Assembly (NCBI RefSeq): GCF_938028775.1
Contig: NZ_CALIZG010000015.1
Coordinates: 1-16,376, forward strand
Source: Mogibacterium diversum_A
GTDB lineage: Bacteria; Bacillota; Clostridia; Peptostreptococcales; Anaerovoracaceae
Reading direction: 5' to 3'
Length of the DNA stretch: 16,376 nucleotides
Shown here piece after piece: positions 12,736 to 16,376 of this stretch. The position numbers and the translations under genes were made by a program. The stretch's first letter is position 1. Every line of letters begins with the position of its first letter. The notes beneath the pieces are model-generated. The model was not told where the DNA came from, searched no databases, and saw only the letters and a list, made by a program, of their open reading frames with translations.

Positions 12736-12771
12736 AGGCAACATAAGTTATTCCGAACGTAAGGAGACGGT

Positions 12772-13491
12772 ATGAATTACGCAAAGATTAGATCGATAGC
12801 GCACCTCGTGTCTCTCGTATGTCTACTACTCATCTTCGTAGTGTCTACGAGCAAGTACGTCGCTGCTGCTACTCAGTCCGATTCAGCTCGTACAGGCATC
12901 CCCGCAAAGATAACTGCTCAGCACAAGCAGGAATCCGACATTCCAGACTGCACTGAGATTGAAGTTGCTGTTGATGCAGCTAATGTGCCTGTCCCAACTA
13001 TGACAGATTCAGTAGCTGACACTGTTGCTACTCATGCAACTACCACTTCTTATTCAGCTCCTTTAGTTTCAACTGGAACTAATACTATAAAGGCAGTCGA
13101 GGATGAGAAGGCAAAGAAGAAAGCTGAAGAGGAAGCAAAAAACAGCGAGTCGAGTCGCACAGCTACTTCCATAAAATACACTTATTCTGGAAGTGTTCTC
13201 TCTAAGTCCAAGGGAACCAACAATGGTCCTTCTGGCAAGGAAACCTACTACAATCTCAACATGTCGAGAGTTGTAGCGGCTATGGGTAGATTTGGATATT
13301 CATCATCTGACTACTGGGTTAGAGCAGATGGAGTTAAGATGCTAGGCAACTATGTAATGGTTGCAGCTAGCTACAAGACTCACCCTAAGGGTTCTTTAGT
13401 CCCAACATCTCTTGGAACTGGTATCGTATGCGATACAGGTGGTTTTGCGACAAGTAATCCAACGCAGATAGACATAGCGACAAATTGGTAA
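12772..13491 (+). CDS. Secreted 3D-like (double-psi beta-barrel) protein
   Basis: A 239-residue exported protein. A signal peptide at 1-33 has a Lys/Arg N-terminus, a hydrophobic core (LVSLVCLLLIFVV) and an Ala-rich end (YVAAA). Residues 35-150 are a low-complexity Ser/Thr/Ala-rich linker with a short charged helix (DEKAKKKAEEEAK). Residues 155-239 resemble the 3D domain of cell-wall active proteins: the end has GIVCDTGGFA (Asp221) and QIDIATNW (Asp234), the Asp pattern of the barrel. Related proteins (RpfB/MltA-like barrels) cut or bind peptidoglycan. No SH3 or LysM anchor is present. AAGGAG lies just before the ATG. Confidence 0.8.
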   Translation: MNYAKIRSIAHLVSLVCLLLIFVVSTSKYVAAATQSDSARTGIPAKITAQHKQESDIPDCTEIEVAVDAANVPVPTMTDSVADTVATHATTTSYSAPLVSTGTNTIKAVEDEKAKKKAEEEAKNSESSRTATSIKYTYSGSVLSKSKGTNNGPSGKETYYNLNMSRVVAAMGRFGYSSSDYWVRADGVKMLGNYVMVAASYKTHPKGSLVPTSLGTGIVCDTGGFATSNPTQIDIATNW

Positions 13492-13623
13492 GAGTTTACG
13501 GCTTTCGTAATCGATATTATACCGGCAAAAGGATCCCTATAATCCCCGCGCTACACGAACATCGAAGAGAGAGCCTCGGTCCGTTGATGCACGGACGAAT
13601 ATATTTGTGATGATAGGAGTTAA

Positions 13624-13654
13624 GAGAAGCAAGCAATGTGCTGGCTTCTCTTTT
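13624..13654 (+). terminator. Intrinsic terminator
   Basis: GAGAAGC (13624-13630) pairs with GCTTCTC (13644-13650), with inner AGC/GCT, then TTTT. It lies 130 bases after the 3D-like stop. Between them a hairpin GTCCGT-n6-ACGGAC (13579-13596) and a TATAAT (13538-13543) are seen. The rest of the gap 13492-13761 shows nothing else I can support. Confidence 0.8.
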
Positions 13655-13761
13655 GTTGATTCTCAGCTCATATTTCTACAGCATAGCTAAAATATTTCTG
13701 GTGACTCCTATTTATTAGGTATAAGATAGGGGTAGTTATTTGTAATTTATGAGGTACTAAC

Positions 13762-14286
13762 ATGGAGAGATATACTTTTTCTGCGGCGACGGCTAAGTCA
13801 GATGTTTATGTAGGGCTTCTTTTCCCTGCTCTAATAATGCTGCCCCTCCTAGTGATACAACTGATTTTGTTCTACCTTAACCTCGGTGATGTGACTAGGT
13901 CACATCCAAATCTTTTCATATTGATTATTTTTGCCTGTGTTAATTACAGCTTTTATATAGCTAAAAAATTGCAATCGAGATTTGTCAAAGACTATATCGT
14001 CATACTTGACGGAAGCGAAGTTACCATTCTGTGTGACGATACGGAGATTCTCTCGGGCACTATAGCTTCTTGCAAATTCAAGGGCTCAAGTTCTAAATTT
14101 TTCGCTAAAGCTGCCTCACTAGATATCTTCACTGACTACGAAGATATAAAACTTCGTGCCAGAGCCAGGGAAGGGGGGAGTTTACTGTCCCCTAACTGGA
14201 ACCCTTTTGCAACAGGCAGTATATCTGATGTAGATGTGCTCCTGTCACTGGGCAGAAGGATTGAGAATATGCTGGAGGCTGAATGA
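13762..14286 (+). CDS. Two-span membrane protein, unknown function
   Basis: A 174-residue protein. Two hydrophobic segments, about 17-40 (YVGLLFPALIMLPLLVIQLILF) and 50-68 (LFILIIFACVNYSFYIA), are followed by a soluble beta-rich domain (DYIVILDGSEVTILCDD) and a short C-terminal helix. The shape, two spans plus a cytoplasmic PH-like beta domain, is seen in several small DUF membrane proteins; the family is not recognised. GAGGT precedes the ATG. Confidence 0.75.
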   Translation: MERYTFSAATAKSDVYVGLLFPALIMLPLLVIQLILFYLNLGDVTRSHPNLFILIIFACVNYSFYIAKKLQSRFVKDYIVILDGSEVTILCDDTEILSGTIASCKFKGSSSKFFAKAASLDIFTDYEDIKLRARAREGGSLLSPNWNPFATGSISDVDVLLSLGRRIENMLEAE

Positions 14287-14308
14287 ATTTGCGCCGACTA
14301 AAGAATAA

Positions 14309-14334
14309 CAGAAAGCTCGAGTACGAGCTTTCTG
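14309..14334. terminator. Hairpin terminator, repeated copy A
   Basis: CAGAAAGCTCG (14309-14319) pairs with CGAGCTTTCTG (14324-14334), loop AGTA. It sits between convergent genes and is repeated almost exactly at 16274-16299. On the minus strand the bases after the stem are moderately T-rich. Confidence 0.7.
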
Positions 14335-14355
14335 AAAATCTATCATACAAATATA

Positions 14356-15003
14356 CTATCTACTCTGCTCCGCTAGGCGCTCCTGTTCAGCTTTCTTGTC
14401 CATCTTAAACTGTTTGCGGAATTCTTCTACAGAACTAGGAAGTTTCTTTATATCGGATTTGTTGTACAACCAGTAATAGGGGAGTTTTTCATCATATGAT
14501 TTCACAGAGTTTCTAGAGTAACCAAGTACATAATTCCCTCTTTTTGTAAAAAAAATCGTTTCTGTCAATTTTTTCCCATCTTTATACTTTTTTTGGTAAA
14601 ACACATTAATTTTTTTATCTTTTACTGCATTTGCGCCTTTGAATTCAACCTTACCCCTATCTTCCATAGTAAGAATATAATTCCCATTCTTTATTTCATA
14701 ACTACCGAAAAACATTTCAATCTCTGGATAGCTTCTATAACCGTCCTCAAAATAGTCTTCCTCTTTTCCTCTGCTGTCATCATACATCATTATAAACGTT
14801 TTATTGTCTTTAAACTCAATATAATACCGTGAATAATTACTTTTAGGATAATATTTCCCACTTCCTCCAATGTATACCATATTAGTTTTAATTTCTCTGA
14901 TTGGTTGCGGATCTATAACCTTTTTCTTTATTACAGTGATTGACATAATTAGTATGATTACAACTATAAATATTTTAGACTTTAAGTTCATTGTTTTATG
15001 CAT
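14356..15003 (-). CDS. Membrane-anchored small protein beside a DUF3114-like fragment
   Basis: A 215-residue protein. One N-terminal span at about 8-26 (KSKIFIVVIILIMSITVI) is followed by a lysine-rich tail, then a basic beta-rich extracytoplasmic or cytoplasmic domain, with no lipobox cysteine. It ends in a charged helix EFRKQFKMDKKAEQERLAEQ. The C-terminal end is copied in the partial gene at 16308-16376. AGAGGT lies six bases before the ATG, and the start overlaps the DUF3114-like frame by 16 bases. Tight coupling suggests a cognate partner, such as an immunity or accessory protein; this is inference. No family is recognised. Confidence 0.7.
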   Translation of the reverse strand: MHKTMNLKSKIFIVVIILIMSITVIKKKVIDPQPIREIKTNMVYIGGSGKYYPKSNYSRYYIEFKDNKTFIMMYDDSRGKEEDYFEDGYRSYPEIEMFFGSYEIKNGNYILTMEDRGKVEFKGANAVKDKKINVFYQKKYKDGKKLTETIFFTKRGNYVLGYSRNSVKSYDEKLPYYWLYNKSDIKKLPSSVEEFRKQFKMDKKAEQERLAEQSR

Positions 15004-15545
15004 GCAAATACCTCTCTTTTGAAGTTATCTTGTCTACGTTTTATATCTTTATTATATTTCCACATATCATCAAGTTTTGGTGCCTGAAATACTCCACTAT
15101 TTCCCTTATTATCTTTTACCTGATTTCCATTATTATCAAGCACATTTTTAGCTTCCTCTCTAAATTGAGGTTCATAATTGTATTTTTCACCAGCAGGATC
15201 CACATCAAGCACCGTATGCACCTTGTCATTGCGACGTGCATAATTAAAGCTAGAACAGTTTACCTTAGCATCCTGAGTTGCATGCTCGTCCAAAAGAGTA
15301 AGAAATTTACCATCCCCATTGATTATAAACTCTGAACGAAATCTAGCATTAGTAACAACTTTGAGATTGATTCCTCCATTTACTGTACTGTGTCCATCAG
15401 GGTATAAATTCTTTTTTGCACTAGTGTCATAATATGACTTAAGATGTAGCCTCGTAGACTCCTCCGCTGTCCAGTTCCAGATTTTCTCTTTTACTATATA
15501 GTTTATCAGCTTTTCTTCGTCTGTTCGCCCTTTGTAGTTATCCAC
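14988..15545 (-). CDS. C-terminal DUF3114-like fragment (if translated from GTG)
   Basis: This is the part of the interrupted frame downstream of the TAG, opened by GTG 15545. It would give 185 residues. No Shine-Dalgarno precedes the GTG and coding similarity begins 16 codons earlier, so it is probably not an independent gene. The fragment holds most of the DUF3114-like sequence: WNWTAEESTRLHLKSYY, then FRSEFIINGDGKFLTLLDE. It overlaps the membrane protein start by 16 bases. Confidence 0.45.
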   Translation of the reverse strand: MDNYKGRTDEEKLINYIVKEKIWNWTAEESTRLHLKSYYDTSAKKNLYPDGHSTVNGGINLKVVTNARFRSEFIINGDGKFLTLLDEHATQDAKVNCSSFNYARRNDKVHTVLDVDPAGEKYNYEPQFREEAKNVLDNNGNQVKDNKGNSGVFQAPKLDDMWKYNKDIKRRQDNFKREVFACIKQ

Positions 15546-15593
15546 TATGTATTTAGCCTGCTGATAGGATATTACGTATCTGAACAGATGTAG

Positions 15594-16076
15594 CTACTTT
15601 CCTAAGTCACCTTTCATACCGCTTGGATAATATGCTTTTTCTACTGTACTAGCTAGGCTGCCCCAGAACTTATCATCGGGTTTCATCTTTTTGTTTATCT
15701 TATCTGCTGCTGCTCTTAGTTGGTCTGCGGATGATTTTTCATCCAGTTTGTCCATCCCTGTAATTTTCATCAGTACAGATAGTTTCTTCTTGCTCTCGGA
15801 AGCAGATATGCCCTCTGCCTTCCAGGCATACCACATGTTATCAAATGCTTTAGTTCCGACTATTTGAGTATCTCTATAGCAAGATGCGATAGCTTCAGAC
15901 ATATTGGAAGATTGACCTTTTCTCCCAAGCATCTCTTTGAAATACTTGCCAAATTCTTTAATACTTTCTATAGGCCAGCCTTGTTTTTCTAGCAGAAGCA
16001 CCTTAGCTGTAACATCCTCTTGGTACTTTTCCCATGTTTTATCATCTATTGACTTAGGTCTCTTAATACCGAACAT
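15594..16076 (-). CDS. Upstream fragment of the interrupted DUF3114-like frame
   Basis: 160 codons from the first in-frame ATG (16076) to the TAG. The product is a helical, lysine-rich segment (KTWEKYQEDVTAKVLLLEKQGW and DKFWGSLASTVEKAYY). Coding-like sequence extends 56 codons further upstream without a start, and the AAAGGAG before this ATG is 15 bases away, so the ATG may be internal. Function unknown. Confidence 0.45.
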   Translation of the reverse strand: MFGIKRPKSIDDKTWEKYQEDVTAKVLLLEKQGWPIESIKEFGKYFKEMLGRKGQSSNMSEAIASCYRDTQIVGTKAFDNMWYAWKAEGISASESKKKLSVLMKITGMDKLDEKSSADQLRAAADKINKKMKPDDKFWGSLASTVEKAYYPSGMKGDLGK

Positions 16077-16273
16077 GTTAATAACATCCAGCTCCTTTAC
16101 CTCTTCCTTTAGCTTTGCCCTCCATGAAGCTTCTAGGTTTGGATGAAATGCGCCCGCACTAAATGACTTACCGAGATCTGACAGGGCTGCGTTTATCTGT
16201 TCTGCTGTGCTATCTCCGGTGCTGAATAGGTTCTTTGTGGCATTTTACATATTGTAATTTCTTAATGTGAAAA

Positions 16274-16299
16274 CAGAAAGCTCGAATTCGAGCTTTCTG
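16274..16299. terminator. Hairpin terminator, repeated copy B
   Basis: A perfect 26-bp palindrome (CAGAAAGCTCGAA then its reverse complement), the second copy of the hairpin at 14309-14334. On the minus strand TTTT follows the stem. It ends the partial gene to its right and precedes the 5'-truncated DUF3114-like frame. Confidence 0.75.
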
Positions 16300-16307
16300 A
16301 AAATTGT

Positions 16308-16376
16308 CTACTGACTTTGCCCCGTTAGACGCGCCTCTTCCGCTAGGCGCTCCTGCTCCGCTTTCTTGTCCATCTT
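16308..16376 (-). CDS. Second copy of the membrane protein, C-terminal 22 codons (runs off the window)
   Basis: The minus strand reads KMDKKAEQERLAEEARLTGQ and SQ, then TAG at 16308-16310. KMDKKAEQERLAE is identical to the end of the 14356-15003 protein; the tail then differs by an added duplication (LAE-EARL). Bases at the right edge also match the first copy at the DNA level. So a paralogous gene, the start of another cassette, continues beyond the window. Confidence 0.7.
   Translation of the reverse strand, partial: KMDKKAEQERLAEEARLTGQSQ

Larger units (their letters stand above)
14988..16244 (-). pseudogene. DUF3114-like reading frame without start codon, interrupted by one in-frame TAG
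   Basis: One minus-strand frame is open from 16244 to 14988 except for a single TAG at 15594-15596. Before the stop it reads ...YYPSGMKGDLGK and after it LHLFRYVISYQQAKYI, both coding-like and in the same frame. The HLFRYVISY-type start and the later FNYARRNDKVHTVLDVDP segment resemble DUF3114, a Firmicutes family that I recall only in outline. The 5' end (NATKNLFSTGD...) follows a TAA at 16245-16247 and has no ATG, GTG or TTG until 16076, so the protein lacks its natural N-terminus. It looks like a silent C-terminal segment that became inactive. Confidence 0.6.

Noticed and set aside
14593..14832. Plus-strand frame of 79 codons
   Set aside because: It is antisense to the membrane-anchored protein and lacks a ribosome site.

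Overview
The window is AT-rich Firmicutes DNA. AGGAGG-type ribosome binding sites, short intergenic gaps, a tRNA-Lys(CUU) fragment, a ToxN-superfamily toxin of the CptN type and a 3D-like secreted protein all fit an anaerobic clostridial bacterium. An oral or gut Eubacteriales relative is my guess; there is no rRNA or species marker, so I do not name a species.

Bases 1 to about 9784 are the right-hand end of an integrated temperate phage or phage-like element. On the minus strand, bases 1-4864 form a leftward early module of small genes: a Cro-like XRE regulator, a second XRE protein, small DNA-binding and unknown proteins, a membrane micro-protein, two zinc-ribbon proteins, a YdbC/PC4-type ssDNA-binding protein, a PcfK/AcrIIA9-like protein and a truncated PcfJ-like protein that runs off the left edge. 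Two genes in this block (3097-3444 and 4286-4498) point the other way and have their own apparent promoters. The lysogeny switch is 4865-5055. A leftward promoter with a perfect TTGACA -35 carries a 13-bp operator inside its spacer, and two more operator copies lie nearby. To its right are an S24-type self-cleaving repressor (5056-5685), an unfamiliar 307-residue protein, a decayed micro-ORF, an array of 11-bp repeats, a Schlafen-AlbA/HATPase/winged-helix protein (7011-8495) and a tyrosine integrase (8639-9736). The element ends at a 3' fragment of tRNA-Lys (9784-9831), followed by the host tRNA terminator. The fragment has no 5' half beside it, so it is read as an attachment site.

From 9864 onward is chromosome or older accessory DNA. 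First comes a candidate type III toxin-antitoxin locus of the CptIN kind: extended -10 promoter, short structured RNA with an imperfect repeat, hairpin terminator, then a 146-residue ToxN-superfamily toxin. A shared bidirectional terminator separates it from a leftward long-chain acyl-CoA synthetase (10652-12517). Rightward genes follow for a secreted 3D-like protein and a two-helix membrane protein.

Bases 14309-16376 look like a tandem cassette array on the minus strand. Each unit seems to hold a DUF3114-like protein segment, a small single-pass membrane protein and a 26-bp hairpin. The complete unit carries a 417-residue reading frame with no start codon at its 5' end and one in-frame TAG. 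The neighbouring unit is visible only as the last 22 codons of a second membrane-protein copy plus its hairpin. This resembles a silent or orphan toxin/immunity-style array, but function is not established.
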